Part shown: one piece after another, positions 54,620 through 63,431 of the stretch
Numbering within the stretch: the first letter of the stretch is position 1
Layout: each line of letters begins with the position of its first letter
From: Paenibacillus sedimenti
GTDB lineage: Bacteria > Bacillota > Bacilli > Paenibacillales > NBRC-103111
DNA length: 64,000 nucleotides
Assembly: GCF_014534655.1 (NCBI RefSeq)
Contig: NZ_JACVVD010000003.1
Coordinates: forward strand, 620,001-684,000
Direction of reading: 5' to 3'
The notes under the pieces: generated by a model
Told to the model about the DNA's origin: nothing
What the model saw: only the letters and a program-made list of their open reading frames with translations
Database searches by the model: none
Translations under genes and position numbers: made by a program

Positions 54620-56971
54620 TCAAGTATTGCGGAAGCTTTCCCGGAACTGCGTCGGTGTCACGCCTTCGAATTTTTTGAACAACCGGTTGAAATAACTGTG
54701 TTGATAACCGACCTGCATGGCAATATCATGAATCTTTTGCTCGGAATTGCGAAGCAGCGCTTTTGCTTTTTCCATCCGAAGGTCTGTTAAATAATCAATA
54801 AAATTAGTGCCCGATACTTGTTTAAAGGAGCGGCTGAGCATAAACACATTAGCCCCGCAAACATCGGCACATTCGTCTAGAGAAATATCCCGCATGTAAT
54901 TATGTTCGATGAATTGGATGGCCTGCTCGACGATTTTCTTAATTTTATGATCAGACCGGCTCTCCATTTCGTACATAAACGGTCGAATGATCTGAGTGAT
55001 GAACCATTTTCGAATTTGTTCAGACTCCCGCAACGACGAAAGCTGCTCGAATCGGTTGACCGGCGCTAGAATATCGTTCGGATTGAGTCCGGATTGCATG
55101 ATTTCACGCTCCAGCGCACCGAGTAAATTCAAAATGCCTTGCCGCACATTCAAATCAATAGGGGCCCCTTGCGTCAATGCTTCCAGAAAAGCCCCCAGCA
55201 GCTCCTCCGCTTCATCCAACTTGCTTGTGCGCATAGCTTGAATCATTTCACGCTCGATCATAAAGGGATAGGAAGCCCCTTGTGTCCGCTCTTGCTCCTT
55301 CAGTTGCCGGACGTTCAATATTTGACTGCCCGCATCCCACTTCCGGTAGTTTAACGCGTTGCGCGCTTCTTCAAATACCCATGGAAGTTGTTTCACCTGT
55401 GTACAACTGCTGCTGATCGAAATCGTTGCCTGCAGCTTCAGAATCGCATTCAACGTTTGAATTAATGATTCCGCGATCGGGTATAGTCCGTTGTTCTCTT
55501 CCAACCACGCTTCATCCACCTTCAGCAATATGCCGACGGTAAGATCATGGAAGTTGATGACCTGACAATGTTGGAATCTTTCACTGACGACATCTTGGGC
55601 AATATTAGCAGCCGCAAAACTAATCAGTCCTTCATCTCCATGCGTAAAACTGCTCATCGCGCTCGCATGAGTCATGCCGATAAGGCGGATAAACAGCACA
55701 TAATACCGGTCATTATCCAGATTCCAACCGTATTGGCGCATCCGCTCATGCAGTTCTTCCTCCGTATACGAGCCCATATAGCCTTGAATGAGCTGATACA
55801 AGAAACCTTGCCGAAGCTGTGGAAGCTGGGTTTCGAATTTAGTTTGAAGCGCCTTGCTCTCTCTGGTTAAATGACTCCACTCTTCTTCGATCAGTTGAAA
55901 TTCATCCCGGCCCTTGGACGAATCCTGCTGCTTCCCGTAAGCAAGTAAGCTCATTAAGCGGGCCAATGGGCTATACATGCGTCTTGAAGCGAACCAAGCC
56001 AGAACTGCTGCCAGCAGCATACCCGCGCAGCTCACCTGCACGATGAGCTTGGACATGAATACGACAGGGCTCGTAATCGCACTCATAGGCGCAGCCGAGA
56101 CATACGTCCAAGTCGTGCCTATTCGCTCAAACTGACCGGAAGAAACGGAATACTTAAGCGCACCCCATTTCCAAATAAAAGATGAAGAGCCATGGCCGCG
56201 ATTTGCGATTTCCTTTTTCAATGCGTCCAGCATCTCTGGCGTGGCTTGACCGCTCGATGAAACGAGCAGGGTGCCGTCTTCCTGCATAAGAAACGCTTCA
56301 CCCTCTTCATACGGTGTTAGCGTTTTCAATAAATCCTGTAATTGAGCTTCATTCGTCCGTGCGATAAGTACGCCATAGTCATCCATCGTACCGCCGGAAA
56401 TCTTATGAATTAAGGCTAGACTGGGCTTTTCTGAACTATCGGTTGGAAATGGCGTAAGTTTCCAATACACAGACGAATCCTGCTTTAACCATGCATGTAA
56501 CTGTCGATTCTCTTCCGAATCGGGAGAAAGCAGGTTAAATTGAGGAGTGAACTGAACCGGGGAGCTCCCGCTCAAATAGAACTCCAGCTTCGCCGTCAAT
56601 GGCATAGATCCTTCCATCACCATCAACGTCTTTGTTATGTCGCGCGTCACTTCAAATTGACGGAAAAAGTCCGTTTCCAGAAGACGAAAATCAAAGATCG
56701 GTTCGAACGAAAGATGCGACATCGATAATTCTAAGTGCTCAAATTGTGCGCCGATGCTCTCTGCCCGCTTCGTGATCTGGTTTTTGTGCAGATGGACCAT
56801 GACCTCTTCAATACGCCCGCCTGAAAACCAGTAAATGAGAAGTCCCGTGATAAGTCCGGGGATGGACGTAATGAGCAGGATTAATACTAAGCTTTTTCGA
56901 TAAAACGTTCCTTTGCCCATAGAAAATACTGAACTTCGCGGCAGCCATTTTCGAGTAAATTTTGTGAGCAC
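54620..56971 (-). CDS. membrane-anchored AraC regulator with Cache sensor (YtdP/YesS type)
   Basis: A 783-aa one-component regulator. A GTG at 56971 is used because GGGGGGAG lies seven bases before it; an ATG at 56920 is an alternative. Order: basic start, membrane helix (about 28-50), an extracellular dCache-like sensor (about 55-290), second helix (about 305-325), a linker of about 330 residues, and a C-terminal AraC double HTH (ISLDECADVCGANVFMLSR and IHDIAMQVGYQHSYFNRLFK). Such proteins sense oligosaccharides outside and activate polymer-use genes. It sits between the uronyl hydrolase and importer genes. Confidence 0.92.
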   Translation of the reverse strand: MLTKFTRKWLPRSSVFSMGKGTFYRKSLVLILLITSIPGLITGLLIYWFSGGRIEEVMVHLHKNQITKRAESIGAQFEHLELSMSHLSFEPIFDFRLLETDFFRQFEVTRDITKTLMVMEGSMPLTAKLEFYLSGSSPVQFTPQFNLLSPDSEENRQLHAWLKQDSSVYWKLTPFPTDSSEKPSLALIHKISGGTMDDYGVLIARTNEAQLQDLLKTLTPYEEGEAFLMQEDGTLLVSSSGQATPEMLDALKKEIANRGHGSSSFIWKWGALKYSVSSGQFERIGTTWTYVSAAPMSAITSPVVFMSKLIVQVSCAGMLLAAVLAWFASRRMYSPLARLMSLLAYGKQQDSSKGRDEFQLIEEEWSHLTRESKALQTKFETQLPQLRQGFLYQLIQGYMGSYTEEELHERMRQYGWNLDNDRYYVLFIRLIGMTHASAMSSFTHGDEGLISFAAANIAQDVVSERFQHCQVINFHDLTVGILLKVDEAWLEENNGLYPIAESLIQTLNAILKLQATISISSSCTQVKQLPWVFEEARNALNYRKWDAGSQILNVRQLKEQERTQGASYPFMIEREMIQAMRTSKLDEAEELLGAFLEALTQGAPIDLNVRQGILNLLGALEREIMQSGLNPNDILAPVNRFEQLSSLRESEQIRKWFITQIIRPFMYEMESRSDHKIKKIVEQAIQFIEHNYMRDISLDECADVCGANVFMLSRSFKQVSGTNFIDYLTDLRMEKAKALLRNSEQKIHDIAMQVGYQHSYFNRLFKKFEGVTPTQFRESFRNT

Positions 56972-57027
56972 GAGTTCGCTCCCCCCTAACCTACTAATGC
57001 AAACAAAATAGTTCGATGCCGCCATTA

Positions 57028-57094
57028 TATTCGATTTGCATAGTCGACCATGTACAAATAACAGTCTATTTTGTTCGAATATCCGATTTGCATA
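57028..57094. repeat. 16-bp direct repeats upstream of the AraC gene
   Basis: ATATTCGATTTGCATA (57028-57043) and ATATCCGATTTGCATA (57079-57094) differ at one base and are 51 bases apart. They lie 57 to 123 bases before the start of the AraC gene and may be its own binding sites. Confidence 0.5.
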
Positions 57095-57099
57095 TGTAA

Positions 57100-57126
57100 A
57101 TACCTCCCGCTGGAAGAAACGGGAGG
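57100..57126 (-). terminator. terminator after the small uronyl hydrolase gene
   Basis: CCTCCCG/CGGGAGG 7-bp stem with a ten-base loop, 36 bases after the stop, followed by only a short T-rich tail (TATTTA); probably a moderate terminator. Confidence 0.55.
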
Positions 57127-57161
57127 AATATGTTGGATAAATATGCTTATGTCCAGGGAAA

Positions 57162-58202
57162 TTATCGTTTCAACGCTTCCGTTAAGAGCATAATCGTAAG
57201 AGCTTGACCGTATGCGGTCGGACAGACGGGTATGGCCTTATAATGATCGTTAGAATGACCTATCGCCGTACCGTAAGAAACATCGGCAACCGTTCCGTCT
57301 TCACCGATGCGATCGACCACGGCTTGAAGCGCTTGACGCCCCGCTTCTGCGTAACGCGCAGGCAAGTAACCTAAACGGATTCCTTTCAAAATGCCGAAGC
57401 CAAAGCCTGCTGTTGCGGAAGCTTCAACATACGAAGAACGATCCGTTAATAGCGTGTGCCACATGCCATCCGGCTCCTGAAGTTCTTGTAGTTTTTCAAC
57501 TTGGGCTTGCAATGTTTCAAGTAAATAGCGCTTCACTGACCCCTGAACACCGGAAATTTCAATAAACTCCACCACGCTGGCCGTGAACCAGCAATTTCCC
57601 CGCGCCCATAGCGACTTGCTGTAGGCATGTCTGCCGATAAAATTCCAGCCATGGTACCACAGTCCCGTCTGCGTATCGTACAAATATTTAATATGCAGCA
57701 GAAATTGGTATTCGGCCTCTTCCTGCAGGTCCTGCCTGCCGGTGATTTGCGCCATTTTAGCCAAAAACAAAACGGTCATAAACAGCGTATCGTCCCAAAG
57801 CTGACGATCATTAGCATCGAGAATCGTCATATGCTGAAGTCCGCCCTCTTCCGTCCTAGGCATCTCCTTCATAATCCATTCCGTCCATTCCAAACACACT
57901 TGAAGGTAAGACTCACGATGCTTGAGCTCATAAAGATGAGCAAGCGTTAGCAAAGGCGCAACTGTATTCACATTTTTACTAGGCAACCCTTTATCCAAAT
58001 GGCGGTCAAACCAGTCGGTCATGAAGGTCAAATGATGGTCCTGCTTGTTGATCCTATTGTATTTAAATAAACCGTAAAGGGCGACCCCTACCGGCCATTC
58101 CCACGTATCAAAATTCATATGATCATTCGAATTGTCTTTGTTCGCCGTAATCATGCGCTGAAAAACCCGTTCCAACAGCACATCTGCTTGGATCGTCTGC
58201 AT
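57162..58202 (-). CDS. GH88/GH105 unsaturated uronyl hydrolase (YteR/YesR type)
   Basis: A 346-aa cytoplasmic enzyme of the GH105 family, which opens the unsaturated uronic acid left by polysaccharide lyases. Seen are WEWPVGVALYGLFKY, the acid motif LWDDTLFMTVLFLAKM, HGWNF, SLWARGNCWF and the end PTAYGQALTIMLL, all in the order of Bacillus YteR. AAGGAGG lies before the ATG. No signal peptide. It follows the larger GH105 gene by 18 bases. Confidence 0.92.
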   Translation of the reverse strand: MQTIQADVLLERVFQRMITANKDNSNDHMNFDTWEWPVGVALYGLFKYNRINKQDHHLTFMTDWFDRHLDKGLPSKNVNTVAPLLTLAHLYELKHRESYLQVCLEWTEWIMKEMPRTEEGGLQHMTILDANDRQLWDDTLFMTVLFLAKMAQITGRQDLQEEAEYQFLLHIKYLYDTQTGLWYHGWNFIGRHAYSKSLWARGNCWFTASVVEFIEISGVQGSVKRYLLETLQAQVEKLQELQEPDGMWHTLLTDRSSYVEASATAGFGFGILKGIRLGYLPARYAEAGRQALQAVVDRIGEDGTVADVSYGTAIGHSNDHYKAIPVCPTAYGQALTIMLLTEALKR

Positions 58203-58220
58203 ACGATATTTGGCCTCCTT

Positions 58221-60443
58221 TTAAGTGGTGTTATGGTTAAAATGTTGTCTCATTTTGATCGTTTCGATTCCGGCCAACAGCACAATGCCAATACCGTGCG
58301 TATCATTAAGCTGCCATGTTAATTCATCTTTGTAATAAGACTTCGAGTAAGAATATCCCGACTCTCGACAAACGCCGTATACATTTCCTTTGTTATCGAT
58401 GCAATGCTTCACGATACCGTCCCAGCCCGTAAGCACAGCTTGCATGTAAGGCTCTGGCTTGGAAGTCAGCCAACCGAAGCGCACACCACGGGAAAATGCA
58501 TAGATGAACATCGAGGTGCAAGAAGCTTCCGCATAAGACTCAGGGTCGGTCAACACTTGATGCCACAAGCCATCCTTCCCCTGCAGACGCAAATATCCCT
58601 CGCAGAGATCCCGGTAAAAATAAAGCACTTCATCCCGAAGCTCATGATCATCCGGCATGACCGCAAGCAGCTCGGTCAACGAAAATAATACCCAGCCGTT
58701 GCCCCTCCCCCATGCTACGCCATTGGGTTTGTTGAATTTATAATCATAAACATGATGCATGATTTTCTGCTCAGGCATAAATAATCGTTTCTTATATAAT
58801 AAGAATTGATTCGCTGCATCATCCAGATACGATCGTTCTCCTGTCATTTCGTAGTATCGGCATAAGAATGGAGTACTCATGTACAAATCGTCACACCACA
58901 TCGTATCCTGCATAAAATCGGTCGTACCCCGCACCCGGTACAATGCGCCATCAGGCATCCGGTCCTGCACACGTGTAATGTAATCGGCAATTCGCTTCGC
59001 AGCGCCAGCCACTCCTTCCAGTTCGCGTATCTGATGTGCCAGCAGCATCGTCGCACCGAATGATCCGCAGTCGTCAAGGCTATCGATCAGCGTCAACTGA
59101 TGATTCGTGCCGGGAGCGCCATACTGCTCTTGATCCCACAATGCGTAGGCGTCAAGCCTCGTACAGCTTTCGATATGATCCTTCACATAGGTCACGAAAT
59201 GATCATTGCTAAGTACCCTTCCCGTTTCCAATAATCCATATAACGTGACCCCAAGCGGATAGTTCCATTTGCCGAACATTCCATTCTCCAAATAAGGCCT
59301 GATCCATGTTTCTGGTTCATCTGCGCGCCAGTAAACCGTGTTCGCGCCTTGACCGAACAATGTGTCCACACGGCAAAGCTGCTGAAGTTCAGGGAGTTTG
59401 TCTGCTGCGAAAGGTCCCAGATACAGCCACGGCTCCTTGAGTCCTTCAATCGGATACGGCTGCGTCCAGCAGATTGATGAATGCCCCTTTAGTTGAGGAA
59501 GGGGATTAAACATGATCCCCCACTGCGAATCATCGCCTTGATACTCACTTTGTACGACAAGATCGTGCGTACCGAAAGTGAGGAGCAGCGAAGTTTCGAA
59601 CGTTCCATCGAGTTTCTCCGTGTGAGGAACCTGCTCGTTGTCAACAAACAGCGTAAACCGTCCACTATGTATTCCGCTCAAAACGACTTGCTGTGGCGTT
59701 GCGCCCGTATAAGTCAACTTTGACCATGCATAAGCGTATTCTCCGGCTTGAGCACCGCCACAGCCGCCATCTCCGCCAAATAACCTGGATAAAACACCTC
59801 GGTTCGCATTAGCTTCAGACCACACCAACTGCGGATACCAGCGAATCCCCGAAGCCGATTCGGTCATGCCTTCTCCCGGGACCGCAGTCCAAGCCGAATC
59901 CTGCGGTACGCTATAAATCCAGCCTTCTTGTCCGTCCCTCTCTGCTGTTGGCGCAAGGAAGTGGAACGGAGCCCCCTTGACAGATGCCGTGCCGAATCGT
60001 CCGCCGCAGCCTGTTCCCGTCTTGACGAACCGTAGAACGAAATGATTCCACCCTTTCACCAGCTTCGTTCGAAAGCCCGTTTTACGATCCGGGAACACAT
60101 CGTCATTTAAGTTCGAGCGAAATTGCACCTCGCCATTGACATAAATGTGGACCGGGCTATAGCAGCTTATACTGAAGGGCGCCTCCCCCTCCTGATCGCA
60201 CCATAACTTTCCCCAGACATACACATATTGTCCATCCAACAAATGAGGGAACTTCTCGGATAAATTCATTTCATATCGGCAATCGTTCCCTCTTTTGAAT
60301 CCCAATTTGCTATGTGTTCGATAGACGGGCGGCAGCTTCGGGAATGCTCCCAAGAAACGTCCTGCCACAGCGGCCAATATATCCTCGGTACGTCCGGCAG
60401 TCCTTCTCGAAATGGATTCCTGTTCATGAAAATAAGGCAGCAT
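58221..60443 (-). CDS. GH88/GH105-type hydrolase with large N-terminal beta-rich part
   Basis: A 740-aa protein. Residues about 1-330 look beta-rich with two sugar-binding-like modules (FSISCYSPVHIYVNGEVQF and VLSGIHSGRFTLFVDNEQ, each with a conserved VNGE/VDNE turn). Residues about 340-740 are a GH105-like helical barrel (NYPLGVTLYGLLETG, MWCDDLYMSTPFLCRYYEM, VAWGRGNGWVLFSLTELL, TSMFIYAFSRGVRFGWL). No signal peptide, so it should act inside the cell on imported unsaturated oligosaccharides. GGGAGGGG lies before the ATG. Confidence 0.87.
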   Translation of the reverse strand: MLPYFHEQESISRRTAGRTEDILAAVAGRFLGAFPKLPPVYRTHSKLGFKRGNDCRYEMNLSEKFPHLLDGQYVYVWGKLWCDQEGEAPFSISCYSPVHIYVNGEVQFRSNLNDDVFPDRKTGFRTKLVKGWNHFVLRFVKTGTGCGGRFGTASVKGAPFHFLAPTAERDGQEGWIYSVPQDSAWTAVPGEGMTESASGIRWYPQLVWSEANANRGVLSRLFGGDGGCGGAQAGEYAYAWSKLTYTGATPQQVVLSGIHSGRFTLFVDNEQVPHTEKLDGTFETSLLLTFGTHDLVVQSEYQGDDSQWGIMFNPLPQLKGHSSICWTQPYPIEGLKEPWLYLGPFAADKLPELQQLCRVDTLFGQGANTVYWRADEPETWIRPYLENGMFGKWNYPLGVTLYGLLETGRVLSNDHFVTYVKDHIESCTRLDAYALWDQEQYGAPGTNHQLTLIDSLDDCGSFGATMLLAHQIRELEGVAGAAKRIADYITRVQDRMPDGALYRVRGTTDFMQDTMWCDDLYMSTPFLCRYYEMTGERSYLDDAANQFLLYKKRLFMPEQKIMHHVYDYKFNKPNGVAWGRGNGWVLFSLTELLAVMPDDHELRDEVLYFYRDLCEGYLRLQGKDGLWHQVLTDPESYAEASCTSMFIYAFSRGVRFGWLTSKPEPYMQAVLTGWDGIVKHCIDNKGNVYGVCRESGYSYSKSYYKDELTWQLNDTHGIGIVLLAGIETIKMRQHFNHNTT

Positions 60444-60458
60444 AGAAGCCCCTCCCTC

Positions 60459-61721
60459 TTAAACTTCCCCGCCGGGATATAGTGTCGAGCTGTAAAGTCT
60501 CTTCACCTGAGGCAACGGTGTACCTGTTGTCACTGTAAGGTCTTGATGTTGGCTAGCAAAAATACAAGCGGTTTCATTGTCATAAATAATGACTTGTTCA
60601 CTGTCAACTCCGAGTAAATCGCCATGGACAACATAGCCCTCAAAGGGAAACGTCGTTACTGACTGCATATGCCCATCATACAAAGTGGGATTTACGCCTC
60701 CCCCTCTGCGATAGGCTAGTATATAATCCAAGCCGCTATCATCCCAGCCGCTCAGTGTTTCGATGATGGTCAACCAACCATCCGTCGTCCGATCTTCCTT
60801 CCATATTTCCTTGCCTGCCCCATCAAGCAGAAAAAGTGCATCTTTTCCGCTTTGGGTAAACATTTCTCCCGTATCACCACGAACAATCCGATCCAAACCG
60901 GCGATTTGCAAGCCTGGAAGATCGTCACGAAATTTTCCCAAAGCAACATGCTGCGATTCTACCGAACCGTCATAACGCCACAGTTCATGCCCGCTGCGAT
61001 CATACATGACCGTCACGCTGCCTCCAATGACCAGCTCCGGTCGGCCGTCTCCATTCACATCGCCCACCCAAATGCAATCCGCATGGTCATCCAGATCCTT
61101 GCAACTCCATAACAGCTGTCCCTTAGGATCCAGCAAATCATATCCGGCCATAACTTCATCGCGGCCATCCCCGTTCAAGTCAAATGCCCAAGGGAAATGA
61201 CCCGGATTGCCATCATGCTTCCAAAGCAGGTTAAAGTTATTATCCATCGCCCATAACCTGTGATAGCGATCTTTGAGAATCACATCACTCGGTCTTTTTC
61301 CGCCTGACAGATTGGCGATGATGATACAATCATGAGCTTGAGAACCTGGCAGCTCGTGAGAGGATTTTAATTCACCCGTTGCCCCGTTCAGCAGGCAAAA
61401 ACGGTCATTCATCACACACAGCACCTCGAGCTGCCCGTCATCATCCAAATCATAGATTTGTGCCGGATAGTCGGAGCCTGGTCCGCCTGCCGTATTGCTT
61501 GGGGTACCCGTTTGCCAAAGAAGATTACCGAGCAAATCGAATGCAGTGACACACTGTACTTGATGAGGAATGTAACGGACATCTTGGCGATCATCCGGCT
61601 GAATCATAACGATCTCCATTCTACCGTCACCGTTAATATCGCCGAGCAGCATTTTGCAGCGCGGACCCGCCGATCGCAGATCCAATTTTCCTAATAAAAT
61701 AGGCTCATTCTTCCCAGTCAT
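60459..61721 (-). CDS. FG-GAP/VCBS repeat beta-propeller protein, cytoplasmic
   Basis: A 420-aa protein with at least four calcium-type repeats (DINGDGRMEIVM, DLDDDGQLEVLC, DLNGDGRDEVMA, DVNGDGRPELVI), which suggests a seven-bladed propeller. The fold recalls family 11 rhamnogalacturonan lyases, but it is shorter and has no signal peptide, so an enzyme role is not shown. The ATG at 61721 lies nine bases after GGGAGG. First gene of the GH105 operon, 15 bases before the 740-aa gene. Confidence 0.8.
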   Translation of the reverse strand: MTGKNEPILLGKLDLRSAGPRCKMLLGDINGDGRMEIVMIQPDDRQDVRYIPHQVQCVTAFDLLGNLLWQTGTPSNTAGGPGSDYPAQIYDLDDDGQLEVLCVMNDRFCLLNGATGELKSSHELPGSQAHDCIIIANLSGGKRPSDVILKDRYHRLWAMDNNFNLLWKHDGNPGHFPWAFDLNGDGRDEVMAGYDLLDPKGQLLWSCKDLDDHADCIWVGDVNGDGRPELVIGGSVTVMYDRSGHELWRYDGSVESQHVALGKFRDDLPGLQIAGLDRIVRGDTGEMFTQSGKDALFLLDGAGKEIWKEDRTTDGWLTIIETLSGWDDSGLDYILAYRRGGGVNPTLYDGHMQSVTTFPFEGYVVHGDLLGVDSEQVIIYDNETACIFASQHQDLTVTTGTPLPQVKRLYSSTLYPGGEV

Positions 61722-61747
61722 CTCCATCAACCTCCCTACCTAACCGG

Positions 61748-61776
61748 ATCATAACGAAATTCCACTGTGCGAACAA
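61748..61776 (-). promoter_or_regulatory. promoter of the FG-GAP/GH105 operon
   Basis: On the minus strand TTGTTC and TATGAT at a 17-base spacing, just before the FG-GAP gene. The weak -35 fits a promoter that needs an activator. Confidence 0.55.
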
Positions 61777-61780
61777 TCAT

Positions 61781-61850
61781 ACTTTTTTGCAACAGGTGTA
61801 TTCCATAGAATTACGCGCTTGCACTTTTTTGAGTTCTTGGGACTTTTTTG
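61781..61850. repeat. three ACTTTTTTG boxes, candidate AraC-regulator sites
   Basis: ACTTTTTTG occurs at 61781, 61823 and 61842, immediately upstream of the -35 of the FG-GAP promoter; two copies extend to ACTTTTTTGC. A one-mismatch relative occurs before the importer genes. This is the usual place for AraC activator sites. Confidence 0.5.
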
Positions 61851-61891
61851 CGATCGTTTGCATTGGATTGCTGTGATTATTATGAAATTAA

Positions 61892-61914
61892 GAAAAACCT
61901 AGCCTGCGGCTAGG
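61892..61914 (-). terminator. terminator upstream of the FG-GAP promoter
   Basis: On the minus strand CCTAGCC-GCA-GGCTAGG followed by TTTTTC, a perfect 7-bp stem. It would stop transcripts coming from the gene-free stretch on its right. Confidence 0.75.
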
Positions 61915-61956
61915 TCCTTGTCTAAACCCACACGTTTGAGCGTGGGGGAGGAAATT
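61915..61956. mobile_element. possible IS200/IS605-type end (hairpin remnant)
   Basis: AAACCCACACGTTTGAGCG followed by TGGGGGAG forms a subterminal hairpin of the kind seen at IS200/IS605 ends and in the associated guide RNA. No tnpA or tnpB gene is in the window. Together with the nearby inverted repeats it may mark a deleted or non-autonomous element. This rests on shape alone. Confidence 0.3.
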
Positions 61957-61972
61957 GGGTATGGGGTTCCAA

Positions 61973-62036
61973 CCGCTGTTGAAATTCGTATTATTTGAAT
62001 TGTACTTAGCGGTATCAACACGAATTTCAAAGGCGG
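61973..62036. repeat. long inverted repeat
   Basis: CCGC-TG-TTGAAATTCGT (61973-61989) pairs with ACGAATTTCAA-AG-GCGG (62020-62036): 15 of 17 positions, 30-base loop. No gene is near; it may be part of a mobile remnant or an RNA structure. Confidence 0.6.
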
Positions 62037-62039
62037 CCG

Positions 62040-62507
62040 CTATCGCTTTTCCGCCCCATATCCATTCCCTTTTTTTTGTTCTACTTTGAGCTGCCTTCCA
62101 CTTCTCTTTTTCCTATCCTGTCTTCAATCCGGTATTCATATCCATGTACTCCCTTGTAGTACTCCGGATACATCTTTCGTCCGCAAGTCGATTTTAACTA
62201 CTTAAAGAAGGTCATTTTTCTCTTTTTTTTCCGTAGTCCGACTTAGCACACTTGCAGAGGCTTTTATATAGCCACATGAGCAAATAGACTCTCCAAGTTG
62301 GCAAACTCGGACTACGGATAGTCGGGTTGGACATCATTTCGCCGCAATTGGGTGATTTCGGACTCCAGTTGGAGATGGGCACGATTTTTACGTCATCAAG
62401 ATGAAAACAGCTGGATTTCCGTCTCAACAATCCGATCCTCATTGGTTTCTGGCTTAAGCAAGGAGTGATCTTCCGGTTACCCCCAAATTTATACTTTCTT
62501 ATCTTTC
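62040..62507. other. stretch without a supported gene
   Basis: About 470 bases with no convincing gene. A 103-aa minus-strand frame (62212-62523) has no ribosome binding site and a Cys/Ser/Lys-rich, unnatural mix. The stretch holds a perfect 12-bp inverted repeat, several short palindromes (for example CTCCAGTTGGAG) and T-rich runs. It may be a dispersed repeat or decayed DNA. Confidence 0.5.
62230..62318. repeat. perfect 12-bp inverted repeat with 65-base loop
   Basis: TCCGTAGTCCGA (62230-62241) and TCGGACTACGGA (62307-62318). The right arm also forms its own hairpin GACTA-CGGA-TAGTC. Unexplained by any gene. Confidence 0.65.
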
Positions 62508-62528
62508 GAAAAAAGCCCTTCACAGGGC
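62508..62528 (-). terminator. terminator of the deacetylase operon
   Basis: On the minus strand GCCCT-GTGA-AGGGC followed by TTTTTT, 80 bases after the deacetylase stop codon. Confidence 0.75.
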
Positions 62529-62606
62529 ATTTCCAGCAGAAAGATAATTATTTCGACACGTTCGAACATCCGGCAGCCTTGATAGCCAACAAGCCCATCA
62601 CGGCCG

Positions 62607-63407
62607 TTATGTCAGCCACGTTTGCCCGCCGCCCTTCACTTCCACAATCGCCTGATCAACACTCAGCCATACTGAATTGGCCGTAGGATTGTAAACGAAA
62701 TCTTGTGCGGCGGAAAATTTCAACTGGCGGAATGCGTGCAAATAATCCACAATTTCAATATTAGTCGCATACCAGATATCGTCTCGACCGCCCGCTGCCT
62801 CACAAAACTGTTCGATCAGCTCCCAATTGTTATCGTTATCGAATTCATAGCTATGACCCCATACGTACATAAGATATAAATACTGCACCTTATGCAGGGA
62901 AATGAAGCTTTCGGCTAGATTCATGAGATTCTGATTATGATGACAAGTCGGCCTCCATGCCAACAAATCATCAGGAAGAGCAAAATCCTTCGTCGTTTGT
63001 ACCACTCTGGCATATTCAATGCCGAGATGCGGCAGCATTTCCTTGATTTGGTTGTTAAATGATCCGTTCGGGTACGACATTCCTCTGACGGTATACCCGA
63101 ATGCGCGTTCCAAATTTTTGCGATCTTCCATAATTTCGTAAACCAGCTGTTCCTTCGGACAACGTGCGATCGTCGGATGCGTTAGCGTATGCGCCGACAC
63201 TTCATGACCTTGATACAGCTCGACAGATTCCTCCTCAGTCAACCGATCGCCGGCTCCGAACAGGCCGGAATTGATATGGAACGTCCCTTTGATCCCGTTG
63301 CGATTAAAAATCTCGACTAATTTACGGTCAGCCGCCCTCCCGTCGTCATAGCTCATCGTCAATACTTTATGCTTTCCCTCCGGAAAACAAAGTAATATTT
63401 TCGGCAT
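62607..63407 (-). CDS. polysaccharide deacetylase (NodB domain)
   Basis: A 266-aa protein with a NodB homology domain: catalytic Asp pair in SYDDGRAAD (Asp21, Asp22), metal His73 and His77 in SAHTLTHP, and a conserved SYPNGSF. No signal peptide is seen, so it would act inside the cell, unlike most peptidoglycan deacetylases; the substrate may be an acetylated oligosaccharide. It lies 24 bases after the DUF2264 gene, in one operon, within the polysaccharide-use region. Confidence 0.9.
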   Translation of the reverse strand: MPKILLCFPEGKHKVLTMSYDDGRAADRKLVEIFNRNGIKGTFHINSGLFGAGDRLTEEESVELYQGHEVSAHTLTHPTIARCPKEQLVYEIMEDRKNLERAFGYTVRGMSYPNGSFNNQIKEMLPHLGIEYARVVQTTKDFALPDDLLAWRPTCHHNQNLMNLAESFISLHKVQYLYLMYVWGHSYEFDNDNNWELIEQFCEAAGGRDDIWYATNIEIVDYLHAFRQLKFSAAQDFVYNPTANSVWLSVDQAIVEVKGGGQTWLT

Positions 63408-63431
63408 GTTCCATCACCTCTCGTCACAACA

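Noticed and set aside
62212..62523. 103-aa frame on the minus strand
   Set aside because: No ribosome binding site, odd composition, and it covers a perfect inverted repeat and a terminator.
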